A stretch of 64,000 bases of DNA from Neurospora intermedia (Eukaryota; Ascomycota; Sordariomycetes; Sordariales; Sordariaceae). Where the stretch lies: NCBI GenBank assembly GCA_037102815.1, contig BTPP01000001.1, positions 5,357,001 to 5,421,000 of the forward strand, in the 5' to 3' direction. Positions 11,487 through 23,260 of the stretch are shown one piece after another. The position numbers and the translations under genes are program-made. Under the pieces are notes generated by a model. The model was not told the DNA's origin and did not search any database. It worked only from the letters and a program-made list of their open reading frames with translations. Within the stretch, counting starts at the first letter, position 1. Every line of letters starts with the position of its first letter.

Positions 11487-13871
11487 CTACCGATGACTGA
11501 ACCCTTCCTCACTCCACTCCCCACCACTACTCCCTCCTGCACTTCCCGCCGCCGAACCCACGGCACCCACCGCCGCAGTCACAACATGCTGATCTGCATC
11601 CGCCGAGCCCATCCAATACAGTGAGAGGAATACCAGCACATGTAGCGCCACGCAGTACGCTGCAAATAAGTTTCTGCTCGTCCTCGTAGCCAACACCATC
11701 CTCGTGATCGAGTACACCGCCCTCTCCGGCAGACTCATCCGCTTGTATGCCCTAGCAGACTCGCGGCCCCTGAATGCCGCAAAGGGCGAGATGTTGGACT
11801 CGTACGCCTTTCTGTATCGGTCCAGTGCTACGCCGCCGCCACCGTGGTTCCCGTCGCTGCCACTTGTTGCGCCGAAGGAGACGGCGGATGGGTTAGGGTT
11901 CGATGAGAAGGAGGCTGTCGAGGTGGCCGACGCCATACCGCCTCCAGCGCGGTTATAGCTGGACACGTAACGCGTCTTCTCGTAGAGATTCAGGTTGTCC
12001 CGCTGGAGAGCAGCGATTTCCTGTCGTAGTTGGGACACCGTCTTGTGGGTCTCGGACAGCTCTTGCTCGAGCTGAGCATTGCGCTTCTTGAACCGGTCGC
12101 GCTGCGCGGTGATCATGGGGAGAATGCCACCAGCTCCACCGCCAGCAAAATCGGGCGAGTCGCGATCGGCACCGCGGGGGTTGAAGCCACTCACGATCGA
12201 AGAGGTAGGGGATATCCTGCCACCGCCCAACTTCCGTGTAGGTGCGATCGAGGGGGCATAGCGGGCGACAGATGCTCCCGAAGGGAAAGCATTGGGCGCC
12301 TCAGCTTGGATGGTCGAGAGCTCATCTTCAAGCTTCTCGTTGAGGTTTTGCGACTTCTCAAGCTCGGCATTGGTCCGAGATAGCTCTTCCTGCAAGTCTT
12401 GAAGGCGAGTTTGGAGGTCCTGGTGTGAGACGCGCAGGATGGTCAGCTCATCATTGAGCTTTTTGTTCCGCGCGAGGAGAAGCTGCTCGAGCGTATCCCC
12501 CTTTCCTCTCGCCTCGTTGTCTCCGCCGGCATTATCGCCCGAAACCGCTCGTACCGCGTCGTCGTCATCACCTGTTGCAAACTCAATGCTCTTGAGAACT
12601 TCTAGCTCCTGCTTCACATCGTCATAGTCTGACCACTTTTGAACCTTGGCCTTCAGCACGTCCCGTTCCTCCTTGAGCAATCCGACCTCTCTCTCCAGCC
12701 CACGAAGCTTAGTGTCCAGCTCTCTCTTCACTGCTTCCTTGTCCACTCGCGCCGCGTCCAGCTTGCGGATCAGCGACGAGTTCTCTGACCTCACGCGCAG
12801 ATATCCCGGGTCGTCCTCCAAAGAAGTAGCCGGCTGTGCGGAAACCTGCGACTTTGATTGCGCAAGCTCAAGGCGCAGTTGTTCGTTGCGGGCTTCCACC
12901 TCGGCGAGTCTCGTACTTGTGCGCTCCAAGTCGGACTGGACCATCTCCAACTCAGCGCTCGTAACGTGACCGGTCTGTTCCTCGGCATCATCAGATTTGC
13001 CCAGTCTCTGGTTAACTTCGTAGCTAGCCTTGAGCTCGCTGAGTAGACGGTCCTGGTTCTCAATCTTTTCCTCGAGTGCCTTCTCCTTGGCCGTCCAGTT
13101 GTCCTGCTTCTCCTCGAGCACGGCATTCCACGAAGACTCGACCTCCCTGACCTTGGATTCCAAATTCTCCTCTAGCTGTCTTCTGGCGTCGGACTCTTTC
13201 TGAAGTCGAGATTCCGTCTCTTCAAGCTGTGATGTGAGCTTGACCACGTTTTTCTGCAGGTGATTGTTCTCCTCGGTGAGCTTCGGTAGCGTGTCTTCCG
13301 AGACAAGCATCGAGTCGACCGATGCCTCGAGTAGCGGGTACGGATCTGGCGCTTCGGATAAGGATGTGTAGGCGTGGAGAAAGGCCGAGTTGACAGACTT
13401 GGAGTGGTTCGTCAGGAGGTCGATAAAGCCCTGGTAGGCTGTAGTAGTTGTTGTGGTGTTGTGTTAGTCCACTGACTTTGGGAGCCGGCGTTTTCCTCGG
13501 GTGAGATGTTGCGTACCTTTAAGCAGCCCCTTGATCTCTCCCAGCTTGGTCGCATCGTCCAACTTGCGAAAGTCCTTGGTCTTTTGTGCGAGGTCCTTTC
13601 TTTGTACGGTCGAGTCCCGTTGGAAGGCAACAATTTCGGACGCCGTGTTGTCCAGATTCGAGACTAAGGAAGTGAAGTCGAGACCTAGACAAGGTAGAGT
13701 CAGAAAACACCAGCTAGAAGACAACTAACTTCAAGACTGGGGAGTATAGACCGTCGTACTTCTCCATTGTGAAATGGCACTTTGGAACTTGTTTGTCGCA
13801 TTCGGGGCGTCTCCTCCTCCTCCTCCTCCTGCTCCTGCTCCTAGAGCCTCCGGGCTGATGACATCCGCCAT
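11487..13871 (-). CDS. Golgi CASP/Coy1 family coiled-coil membrane protein
   Basis: CASP proteins are C-terminally anchored golgins that help intra-Golgi vesicle tethering. Three exons read on the minus strand: 13871-13760, 13684-13517 and 13438-11487, giving 743 aa. Both introns are GT-AG and the frames join cleanly. The start follows from the reading MADVISPEALGAG, with a Gly-rich run, then the conserved SLDFTSLVSNLDNTASEIV segment across the first junction. Long heptad-rich coiled coils fill about residues 120-540. The conserved CASP C-terminal domain follows, with YRKAYESNISPFAAFRGRE and one membrane segment at about 680-703, then a Gly/Ala-rich tail. Length fits fungal orthologues. It is divergently transcribed from the Vps3-like gene across a 687-bp gap. 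The identification is firm; the exact start is very likely. Confidence 0.92.
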
Positions 13872-14558
13872 AGTGTATTTGCCTGCTTGCGCAGTGCTCA
13901 AGTTCTTATTACGAGACCTAGGCCGGCCTAGGGTTGGGATTGCATACGGTTAATAGTGTTAGGTTGTTGTTGTTGTCTGTCGGATACCTTTTCGAGGGAT
14001 GTGGTATCGATGTCGGGAGATGATGATATGTCAAACGGTGATGCATGCGTGGCAGGGAGTGTTCAGCTTACATTGGAAACCAACACCAGCCGACCGTCAC
14101 TGAGGTGTTCCTATGCCGCTCCTGTTGGTCCGGGCTTCATGCCACTGGGACCCCCGCCGACGGGAGGCAAGATCGACCCGCCTGGAACTCCTGTCCCACA
14201 GGGGGCAGCACCAACAGCAGCACCAACAGCCCCAGGCCAGGAACAGCACAGGGAAAGCCCAGCGTCGTCACCTCCACCAACAGCCCACTGGACTTAACAG
14301 GGGTCCTCACTACATTGATACCTAGAGGTACCTAGAGGTAGGTACTACGTAACTGCCTCAGTGAAGGTGTCCCGCATCACCCAGCTCCCATCCCGCAGCC
14401 GGTGACATCGATCCGATCTTCCTTCTCTTGACTTGCAACTTGCGAAAAGCTTCAAGGACAACAACAACACACAGCTACGTGGTACAAGTCGCATTGCGCA
14501 AATCCGCCTTTCTCGACCCGGCATGCCCAGGTAACAATGTTGTCGAAGCTGCACCGGA
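13872..14558. promoter_or_regulatory. Shared divergent promoter interval
   Basis: These 687 bp separate the start codons of the CASP gene (minus) and the Vps3-like gene (plus), so both promoters must lie here or in leader sequence. The interval contains pyrimidine-rich and CAA/CAG-rich tracts and a duplicated TACCTAGAGG at 14320-14340. No specific factor site is claimed. Confidence 0.5.
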
Positions 14559-17500
14559 ATGGCACCCGCACCCGCAGCATCCCCCAAGCCCATGGCAGCC
14601 GGTCCATATGTCTTGCGGCCCTTGCTCCACGATGTTCCTCTATCGGCTGAGGGCAACGACGAGGACATCAAGATCAACTGCGTCGACTACTTGGGTGAGC
14701 TCCCCTACGACCTTGTAACTGCTGTCCATGCGCCCAGCCCTACTGACACCCTGCTTTGCGCCCAACCCAGACGGTAACCTTTACGTTGGAACCTCCGCAT
14801 CCGAACTGCTCCATTTCTTCCGCATTCCGCGCGATCCCAACGATCCGAACAGTACCGACACCTTCATTCTCGCGTCGAGACTACTCCCTGCTTATTCGGA
14901 AACCTCCGGCTCGCCCAATGGCCCGAAACCGGGTGTCCAGCAGATCCTGTTACTGCCCCGCGTAGGCAAGGCCTGTATCCTTTGCAACTGGACAGTCACT
15001 TTCTACTCGCTACCCGAGCTGAGCCCCGTTTTTGGAACCACCCAAGTCAGGAACTGTAACTGGATTGGAGGTGTGGACTTGAACGAGGATTTCGAATTTC
15101 CAGGGGCCGCCGTCACCATTCTTCTTTCGCTCAACAGACGCATACAGGTGGTGAGGATTGGGGACGATGCTCGTGTCATCAGGAAGATCGACTTTGCCGG
15201 GAGCACTCTCTCCGTGCGGAGGGACTCGATAGCATGCGTAGCCGATTCCAGAAGCTATGCTTTGCTGGACGTTGATCGGCAGCTCAAGATCCCGTTGATG
15301 AGCATATCCTCCCTGGATGACTCGGCTCCGGGAGGGCAATACGGCCAAACCCAGAATATTGCAGGGCCACCCGAAAACGGAGGTCACTCGAGGAGCGCAT
15401 CATCGGCGACAGCGAGACTCGTCCCTGCTGACTTGCAGGGCCACTCAAGAAGCACAAGCTTGTCCGGGTTGATAGGGAACATGCGAGGGAACCAGAGACC
15501 GCAAGGAGAGCAAGAGGATCCTGTATTTCAGCAACCTGGCACACCAAAAGCTTCCTCCAATCCAGAGCCCAACCCCAGCCCAGGTTCAAAAGATGCGGAC
15601 AAACCATTACCTCCTCCCCCACAAGATTCGGCGGCATCTCTAGCGTTCCAGGCTTCTGGCCCAGGGGGAATCTTGCCGGCACGCATAGCATCGCCTAAAC
15701 CGCAACCTGGATTGGTCTTTTTGAAGCCACATATTGTGTCTCCCTCGTCAGAAGAGTTCCTGCTCGTAACGGGAACAGGACCCCTCGACCCCGGCATCGG
15801 CATGTTTGTGAATCTGGATGGCGAGCCTACGAGGCCCACCGTTGAGTTCGAGAGATATCCACGGGAGATTGCTGTTGATGGGGGTGCGCCCGACGTTTCA
15901 TCTCCCGGGGCATCGACGATGGGCCGTGAAGATGAGGGCTATGTCTTCGCTTCTATGGGAAAGGAGTTCGAAGATGGTGTACATCAGGGCTTGGAGATCC
16001 AAAGATTCGATGTCAGCGTCGGAGAAGATGAGGCAGAGAAGTTTTGGCTGGAAGTGCCTAACAAGGATGACTCAGCTACTACTACTGCTACCAATACCCC
16101 TATAGGCATCAGATCACTCTTGGCTAGCGAAGAGATGCAGTTTGAGGAAGTAGTCAAGCGGCTTTGTCAGAGGAGGTTTTCGCCCTTCAATGGGGGTTCT
16201 GCCACACATACTGTGTCCACAAAGGGTGCCGACTCACGTACGGCATCCTCCATAGAGCGACTAGCACGAGAGAAGGAACTATTCGATCGAGACCTTGCAT
16301 CGGAAGAGGAGCCGCTGCCGGAAAACTGGGAGACGGTGCGGAACAGAGAGAACGAGGACTTTGTGCGTGTGCTTGCCAAAGGCTCGTCACGCCTTGCTGT
16401 CTGGACAGGGGCGAACATATGGTGGGCTGTTCGAAACCCCCTGTTGCTTCAGTTGGAATCGAGCCTGGAGTTGGCAACATCTAGAGAACAACAGAGCAGC
16501 TCAAACAGCTCAGAACAAAAAACAGAACTTCTCGGTCTCATAAAAACAATCAATAACCGGGAGCCCAAGACGGAGCTTGAGTTTATGACTCTCGGATACG
16601 TCAAGCAACGAGCCAGCATCATGCTTGTCACCCACTTTCTAAACTCTGCCGAATCCCCCTTTAGCAATTTTGAGACCAGGCAAATGGAAGCAAGTCTTCT
16701 TGATGGTGATTTAGACGCAAGAGTTGTCCTGTCACTAATTCCTGCTCTTCGAAACGAGATCGTCGTGGGCCAAAAGGGTATTTGGGTTTATGGGGGAATT
16801 AAATCTCTTGTCGAAGAGTACATCGCAGCGGAGAAGGACAAGGAAGCTACGCAGACGGTCGATTCGCTACCTCGACATGTGCTGGACTTCTTACGCCGAT
16901 TCCTCACTGCTTGGAGAAACAAAAGGGGGTTTGGCAGTATTTCGGCCGAGATCTTTCGGACAGTGGATGCGTCCCTGCTACTAGTGCTCTTGGAGCTGGA
17001 CAAAAACACACCTGTAGGCAAGTCTGGCGAGCCTGGTTCACCTCGAAAGGAACTGTATGAACTCGTGGACCACGGAGTCGACTGCTTTGACAGGGCGATT
17101 AGCCTGCTAGAGGGATACCGCCGCCTGTATGTTCTTAGTCGGCTCTATCAGCAACGTAAGCTATCGCCTTATGTGCTCAAAACATGGAAGCGTATTATCG
17201 AAGGGGAAGAGGACCGGGGCGGCGAGCTGGGAAGCGACGGCGAGTTGCAAGTCAGAAGGTATCTCAGCAACATCAGCAACCAGGAGCTGGTGAAAAATTA
17301 CGGTGTCTGGCTTGCTAAGCGTAATCCCAAGTTGGGTGTCGAGGTTTTCGCCGACGACAAAATCAAAGCACCGAAGTTGGTGCCCACTGAAGTAGTTGCC
17401 CTTCTAAGAGAAGAGGCACCCGATGCAGTCAAGTACTATCTCGAGCATCTCGTGTTCAGAAAGGGCAGCACGGCCTATATCAACGAGCTGATCACGTACT

Positions 17501-18435
17501 ACCTCGATATTGTCATCAACGACCTACAAAGCTCACCAGAATCCCGGGCGACCGTCACGGCCTCATATGAAGCCTACCGCGCCTTGCGCCCTCCGAAACC
17601 CACATATCGCCAATTTCTAACCGACAACGCCCCTCCAGACAATGAAGCCTGGCAAAGCCGACTCCGACTTTTGCAACTCCTAGGCGGTGCGAACGACTAC
17701 GACGCCGGCGCCATCCGCCAGCGCATCGACTCCTCCCTAGCAGAGTTCTCTTCAGAGCACGGCGCATCACACACCTCAAAGCAGAAGCAGCAGCAACCAC
17801 AGCAGAAACAGCGTCTCCTTGTTCCCGAAGCCATCATTATCAACGGCCGCCTCCACGACCACGAAGACTCCATCCGCCTACTCGTCCACCACCTAGGCGA
17901 CTACGACTCCGCAGTCTCTTACTGCCTAAGGGGCGGCCTTTCCCTCTCTTTCAACAACAGCACGGCGCCTGCCCAGCAAAAACAGCCTCTACCCAGCAAG
18001 GAAACACAGTTCCACCTCTTCCACGTTTTGTTAGCCGAGTTCCTCGCCATCGAAGACCTCAGCGATCGCGTCGAGCAGACGGGCGCGCTGCTGGAGCGGT
18101 TCGGTGGCTGGTTTGATGTTTTGGAGGTCTTGGGGATGATTCCAGAAAGCTGGTCGGTGGATGTCGTTGCGCATTTCTTGGTGATGGCGCTGAGGAAGCT
18201 GGTGGAGGAAAGGCATGAGAGTTTGGTGCAGAGGGCGTTGAGTGGGGCGGAGAATTTGAGGGTTGGGTATGAGAGTGTGGTGAAGATGGACGAGATTGGA
18301 CCCACGGTTGTTGATGGTGGTGATGGGGAGAAGGGAGGTGGAGGACATGAAGGGGAGGAAATGCAGGAGATGGAGATGGGGGACATGGGCGGGAGGGGGG
18401 TCGGTATTGGAGTTGATGATGACCAGTTTGTCTAG
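14559..18435 (+). CDS. Vps3/TGFBRAP1-like CORVET subunit with CNH and Vps39 domains
   Basis: Proteins of this family bind the Rab5 GTPase Vps21 and act in the CORVET tethering complex on endosomes. Exon 1 is 14559-14694 and exon 2 is 14771-18435, giving 1266 aa; the intron is GT-AG and restores the reading LDGNLYVGTSASELLHFF. The N-terminal third (about 20-400) resembles a citron homology (CNH) beta-propeller, interrupted by a long low-complexity Pro/Ser/Gly insert. The middle (about 680-900) resembles Vps39 domain 1, with LLLVLLELD and a following helical region. The C-terminal part resembles Vps39 domain 2 and the clathrin-heavy-chain-like helical repeats. The tail is Glu/Met/Gly-rich. No clear C-terminal zinc motif is visible, which argues for Vps3 over Vam6/Vps39, but that choice is inference. 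Confidence 0.85.
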
Positions 18436-18673
18436 GGTTCTTTTTCTTCTCTTTTTATATTAGCGAAAGTTTGAAGCAGTTATCAATGCCCTTTCTGACT
18501 ATCCAAATTTGGAGGGGACAATATTTTTTTATTCATCAGTTTACCAACCACAACAGTAAATGGTTGGGTTGGTACATCCAACGAAGCAAAGCATGACACG
18601 AAGTGGTTTGGTTGTAGCCGGAGCGTGTGACTAGCCGATATAGAATGTACATTTACACCATTTCCTCAACAAC

Positions 18674-18759
18674 GGTTGTATAGTGTAGCGGTTATCACTC
18701 CGGATTCTGAAATCCATCAGAACATTCCGGCAACCCCGGTTCGATTCCGGGTACGACCT
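18674..18759 (+). tRNA. tRNA-Gln(CTG) with intron
   Basis: The acceptor stem GGTTGTA pairs with TACGACC. The T arm is CCCGG-TTCGATT-CCGGG, and the anticodon stem CCGGA pairs with TCCGG. The anticodon CTG is at 18707-18709. A 14-nt intron (18711-18724) sits one base 3' of the anticodon, the canonical eukaryotic position. The box A-like and box B-like internal promoter sequences are intact. Confidence 0.93.
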
Positions 18760-19878
18760 TCACTTTTGACTTTTTTACTTGTTTAACACTCTTTTCTCTT
18801 CCAAAACTCTTTATTATGGCTTCTCCTGCATTTTTATCTCGCTTCGTTCTTCGTTATCGAAACAGGTTAAACGGATATCTCAATTTTGCTCGATGTCAGG
18901 GCCAAGCACTGCAGGCTTGCCTGCACGACCAACAGCACCTTTTTAACTGTCCGACGTTGTTGGAAGGAATTAGTTAATCTATCGAAAGGCACGCCGTGTG
19001 CTGTTGAAAGGAGGCCATCGTGAATATCGCCGGCACATAAGGGATCCAGGACTGCCAAGCAACTTGAAGGAAACACTGGAAGCTATACACGAAGATAAGC
19101 CAGACAGTTAGTTGACTGGAAATCTGCCTGGCTTCGAGGAACGTGCATGTAAACCCACGACCCCAGCCTTTTTGCACTCGCTCTCTCTTTATGCCCATAC
19201 CTTTAGATCAATGTTAATCTGGTACTGGTGAAATAGCGCCGAGGAGCCCAGGTCGTCCTCCATGTTTTGAAGGGCTGATGAGTTGCTCCTTTCCTTCGCA
19301 TGGCTAATAACTTTCCGCTCTGCAGTACACCGACGCCTTTCGTCACTTTTTGCGAAATCAAACCGCTACCGATTTCAACCGGACACAGTAGCTAAGCGCT
19401 ACGTAGCGAGGAACAGTACTGGGCGAGAGTATGTCGGCTGAGAAATCCACCATATTCAACTATGGAATAGGTTCGTCGCCTGATTCCGGAGCAGTCATTT
19501 CGGACGCAATATGTGAAAGGATGAAGGTCGCCCAAATCGGCTTGAAATATGACATCGGGGACATTGGTTGAACCACCTTCGTATCATTTCAAGAGATGAC
19601 TTTGAGGAAAGAGATGCGTAAACTGAGTCAAACTTGACCCCGACCGGAATCAACATCCATGAGAACACACAAAAACTGAAGTGCGCGCAGGTACTAATGT
19701 CGAAAGAAGCAACGAAAAAGAAAAGAAAAGAAGAAGGAGCAAAGTTCCAGTGTCACAACCTAAGTGCGGGGTACCAAAAGAAGTGGAAAAAGGAAAGGGG
19801 TAAGAGCTCCATAAACAGTTGGAGCTTTCCCCACCCTATCTATACAAACCACCTTCTGCAATGTGTCTTTTATCAAAT
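18760..19878. other. Interval between two tRNA genes, no gene seen
   Basis: A T-rich run directly after the tRNA-Gln can serve as its polymerase III terminator. Reading frames are below 80 codons and lack recognisable domains. Confidence 0.5.
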
Positions 19879-19976
19879 GGCCCGCTGGCCAAATGGTAAG
19901 GCGTCAGATTTCGGTTTTCTATCAAAAAACAAGAAACTCTCTCTGAAGATTGGGCGTTCGAGCCGCCCGTGGGTCG
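19879..19976 (+). tRNA. tRNA-Arg(TCG) with intron
   Basis: The acceptor strand GGCCCGC pairs with GTGGGTC with two G-T pairs. The T arm is GGGCG-TTCGAGC-CGCCC, and the anticodon stem TCAGA pairs with TCTGA. The anticodon TCG is at 19911-19913. A 26-nt A-rich intron (19915-19940) lies one base 3' of it. A T-rich run follows the gene and fits polymerase III termination. Confidence 0.92.
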
Positions 19977-21529
19977 ATTTATCTTTTTGTTTCTTTTTTG
20001 TTTTTGTTTTTGGTATGTTGGTTGGTGCTCGAGGTGGTGATGTCTGTTTTAAGGGATTGTGTTTTGGAGAGGTTAGGTAGTATACCTATTGTATGTACTG
20101 CGCTGTGCTGGAATGTGCCTATAAGCTTACACACATGCCTCCCCTTGTTTGCTCAGGACTCGCGTCACTTTCGGTTCTCTATTCATTCTTATTTCTTCTG
20201 CCGTTTTCCCAATTGTTTCTATCTTTGACGGCTCAGTTTACGGAACAGTGACTGGATGTCACTCTTTTATTGTTTCCCGCCTTGGGTATCTCTTGTTGTG
20301 GAAGCGTGGGTAAGGGGTAATGTAGTTGCTAATGTGGCCCGCGGGGGGTCATAATTTCTTGTTCACTATCTTTCGCAAAAGACGGCATGATCGAGTATAT
20401 GTTACCAAAGCGACAATGTTCCCCAAGAGATCCAAGGGCAAAATGACCATCATCAAGATTTTGCGGCCCCATACTCTTAACGCAACGGGTCAAGTCCGAG
20501 GAACTGCCGAGCTCACGAAGGAAAATGATTAACTCTGTGTTGATGACATGTTCAACTCGAAGTTACATGGAAGTGTTGGAAGGACCTTAGATACGAGTCA
20601 CAAGGCTCAACTAAGCAAGAGGTATTGCGTCGGTAAGAAAGAGTTGTCACTTGTCCCCAAGTTGCCGACGGGAAGGTGATGCTGGAGTGCCAACCACTTT
20701 GTCTTTTGAGCCAAGTGGGACTACACTTGGATTGACATCCTTGAGTCACTGTTTCATGCAAGATGCTTACTGTCGACGACAAGAATGACATACCGGATGC
20801 TGTAGTTCCAAACACTTGCAGAGGTGGTGCACGATCGATGCTCCGTTATGGTTGATTCGGATGGGTATGCAAAGAACAGGACAAGAGACTTGAAATGAGC
20901 GGTTACTGAAGTATTTCCGCTTTCCCGAGTTTGGGAACATATGGATGCTATACCAGAAAAGAAGACACTTCCCTTTTGGAAAATAGACGATGGCACTGCT
21001 GATCAAGTCACTTAGGCAAAAGGAAACCTCGTCCGATCACAGGACTAGACACGTACTTTGACCCTACACTGAGCTGTTTCCATGAGGCAATCGTGATAGT
21101 CACAGATGGCTACTTGAACGATGGAGCTGGCGAGGGTCGAAGGAGCTGCTTAGTAGTGTAGCGCGAACGGGGATTCTTTGGATCTTGTCCTAACCTCCTT
21201 TTTGGTTCCGAGTTTGGTGTTTCCAAACACCAAGATAAGTAATGTATCAAGTGACGCGGGATGATGGTTTAGTGCCACAACACCATGAGGCTCACCTTGA
21301 CGATCGCTAACGAGCTGGAGGAGGAGGAAGTTTTGTGGGCTCACCCACTGGGCAAACGTAAAGTCGATATAACCTACACAAGGCCCTGTCTCAACTATCA
21401 ATCTCATCTTCCATCGCCATCAACAACACCGACAAGATCACATCAAAGCTTCACCAACAACTTCACGTCAATCACACCCTCACAACCATATCTTCCAGCA
21501 GTAAAGTAAATATCCCAACATCAGCAACA
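19977..21529. other. Intergenic interval upstream of a small secreted protein gene
   Basis: No frame has recognisable similarity. The last 150 bases are C/A-rich with repeated ATCA/CAAC words, typical of leaders of strongly expressed fungal genes, and run into the start codon at 21530. Confidence 0.45.
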
Positions 21530-21991
21530 ATGCAGTTCTCCATCGCCACTCTTCTCGCCATCGCGGCTTCTGTCCCCTTCACCTCTGCCTTAACCCGTCC
21601 CAAAGCCAACGAGTACAAGGATACCGACTGGTAAGATACCCGACCATACCAACTCTCCCGCCTGCAACCCCTAAAGCAGGCAACCAGATAGAGACTAGAA
21701 ATTTAACATGTCCCGCGTTTCCCACCAAACAGCAAGGATTGGAACTATGGCCACAACTCCTTCCTCCTCTACAATGTCACCATGGACGACACCACTAACT
21801 CGGTATACCTGGCTAACGGGTACGGGGTCGACAGCAAGGCGAGGGGCTGGTACGGATACTCGGAGAAAAGCAAGGACGGCGGTGTCTGCCAGGGCGTCAA
21901 CCTTGGCCGTATGCCGGAGGGTTGCGTCAATATCAACGAGGTAGCTAAGCTTGTGGGGAGGGTCGAGTGTGTTCAGTCGGTTATCGTGTAG
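21530..21991 (+). CDS. Small secreted cysteine-containing protein, unknown function
   Basis: Two exons (21530-21630 and 21733-21991) encode 119 aa; the GT-AG intron splits a Cys codon. A clear signal peptide opens the protein: MQFSIATLLAIAASV, then PFTSALTR with likely cleavage after residue 21. The mature part has four Cys, enough for two disulphides, and aromatic and Gly-rich segments such as GYGVDSKARGWYGYSE. The C-terminal half reads GGVCQGVNLGRMPEGCVNIN, then VECVQSVIV. I do not recognise the family. Size, signal and Cys content fit the small secreted proteins common in filamentous fungi; an effector-like role would be speculation. Confidence 0.8.
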
Positions 21992-22797
21992 AAGAGGAAG
22001 GGATTGGTGACGATGTTGGATATGAGGATAACATCAGTATGGCGTGTAGGACACGAGGAGCACAGGTTGAGAGGGAACCGATTGGCGATGTCCTTGATCC
22101 GGTGCCCATGGACTCTCGGGCGTTTCGTTATCTTGATTGGATTTTCTTGATTCCCTTACTTCAGTCGTTTCTGTTTCTATATCAGCCAAAGCTACGCAAT
22201 CAACTTTGGCTATATCGCTCGTTGCTTTCATCAACCAGGCGAACGGAGAAGCCAGACGAGCCTGCATCGTCATTGAGCGGCGTCCTTGTCATTTTTCTGT
22301 CAGCAGTAAGTCTGGAAGGGCGATGTAAGATGGTTCATTTTGAAACTTCATTGAATCAAAAGCACCGTGACCACCTCAATCCATTGATGAGTGTTCGATA
22401 TGAAGATTCAAGATGATGGACGGAGGAGAGGAAGTTGATTGACTTGATGCACTGCCTGCCGGGAACCCCCGCTGCATTTGGTGGAAAACAACACCATGCC
22501 CGATTAGGAATGCAGCCCCCTTTGCCGAAAGCACAGGCCATCTCAGCTCTCGGCCAGCGCAGGCCGAACGCCAATGGCTTGAGGCGATGTGGCATTTGGT
22601 GAGGCGACTGGAAGGAAGGTGACAGCTTCCCGTTTCCCCAATTTACGAACGCGACTTCTTTCCACTTTCTAGACTTCCATATTCCACTCTTTAATCCACC
22701 ACAACATCGACCTTCTTCCCGTCCACGACTCCTTTCTCTTCTGACCAACGCCAATCCGCCTCTCTTATTCTCCCAATACACAACACAATAATTCACA
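21992..22797. other. Intergenic interval, Sec61 gamma leader at the right
   Basis: No supportable gene. A minus-strand open frame of 229 codons (22356-23045) overlaps the Sec61 gamma exons and looks like a chance frame. Bases 22700-22797 are C/T/A-rich and run into the Sec61 gamma start. Confidence 0.45.
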
Positions 22798-23260
22798 ATG
22801 GCCGACCAAATCCAAGAGATCCTCGACGTGCCCCGCGAGTTCCTCAAGGACGGTATCCAGTTCATCAAGAAGTGCCAGAAGCGTAGGTGATCTTCCAATT
22901 CAATTGTTGCGTTACCCAACAAAGTCGATGCTAACTGTACTTCTCCTACAGCTGATCGCCGCGAATTCATCAAGATCTCCCAGGCTGTTGGTACTGGTTT
23001 CTTGAGTAAGTTCTTCCCTGTTCCTTGTCGCGGGTCTCGGAGCACCAGCTAACATTGTCACAGTCATGGGTGTAAGTTGAACTCAAAATCACATGTACAC
23101 GAATAACACAACTCTAACATGATGCCTACAGGCTGTCGGCTACCTTGTCAAGCTTAGTACGTATCCCTTTCTCTCTCTCCGAAACCCCCAACGCCCAATA
23201 CAAGCTAACATCCACAAAGTCCACATTCCCCTCAACCAGGTCCTCGTTGGCGGCGCGTAA
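22798..23260 (+). CDS. Sec61 gamma subunit of the ER translocon (Sss1)
   Basis: Sec61 gamma is the tail-anchored clamp subunit of the Sec61 channel in the ER membrane. Five exons are needed: 22798-22882, 22952-23005, 23064-23071, 23132-23156 and 23220-23260, giving 70 aa. All four introns are GT-AG with short spacers and all frames join. The product begins MADQIQEILDVPREFLKDG, carries the conserved KKCQKPDRREF motif, then one membrane helix (about residues 42-62, FLIMGAVGYLVKLIHI), and ends NQVLVGGA. Length matches the family (about 70-80 aa). The third exon is only 8 nt. The whole protein fits the family without gaps, so the structure is well supported. Confidence 0.95.

Noticed and set aside
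13956-14297. A 113-codon plus-strand frame in the CASP/Vps3 promoter interval
   Set aside because: Gln/Pro/Thr-rich chance frames in three phases over the same CAA/CAG-rich leader DNA.
22356-23045. A 229-codon minus-strand open frame over the Sec61 gamma gene
   Set aside because: It overlaps conserved Sec61 gamma exons in antisense and matches no family.
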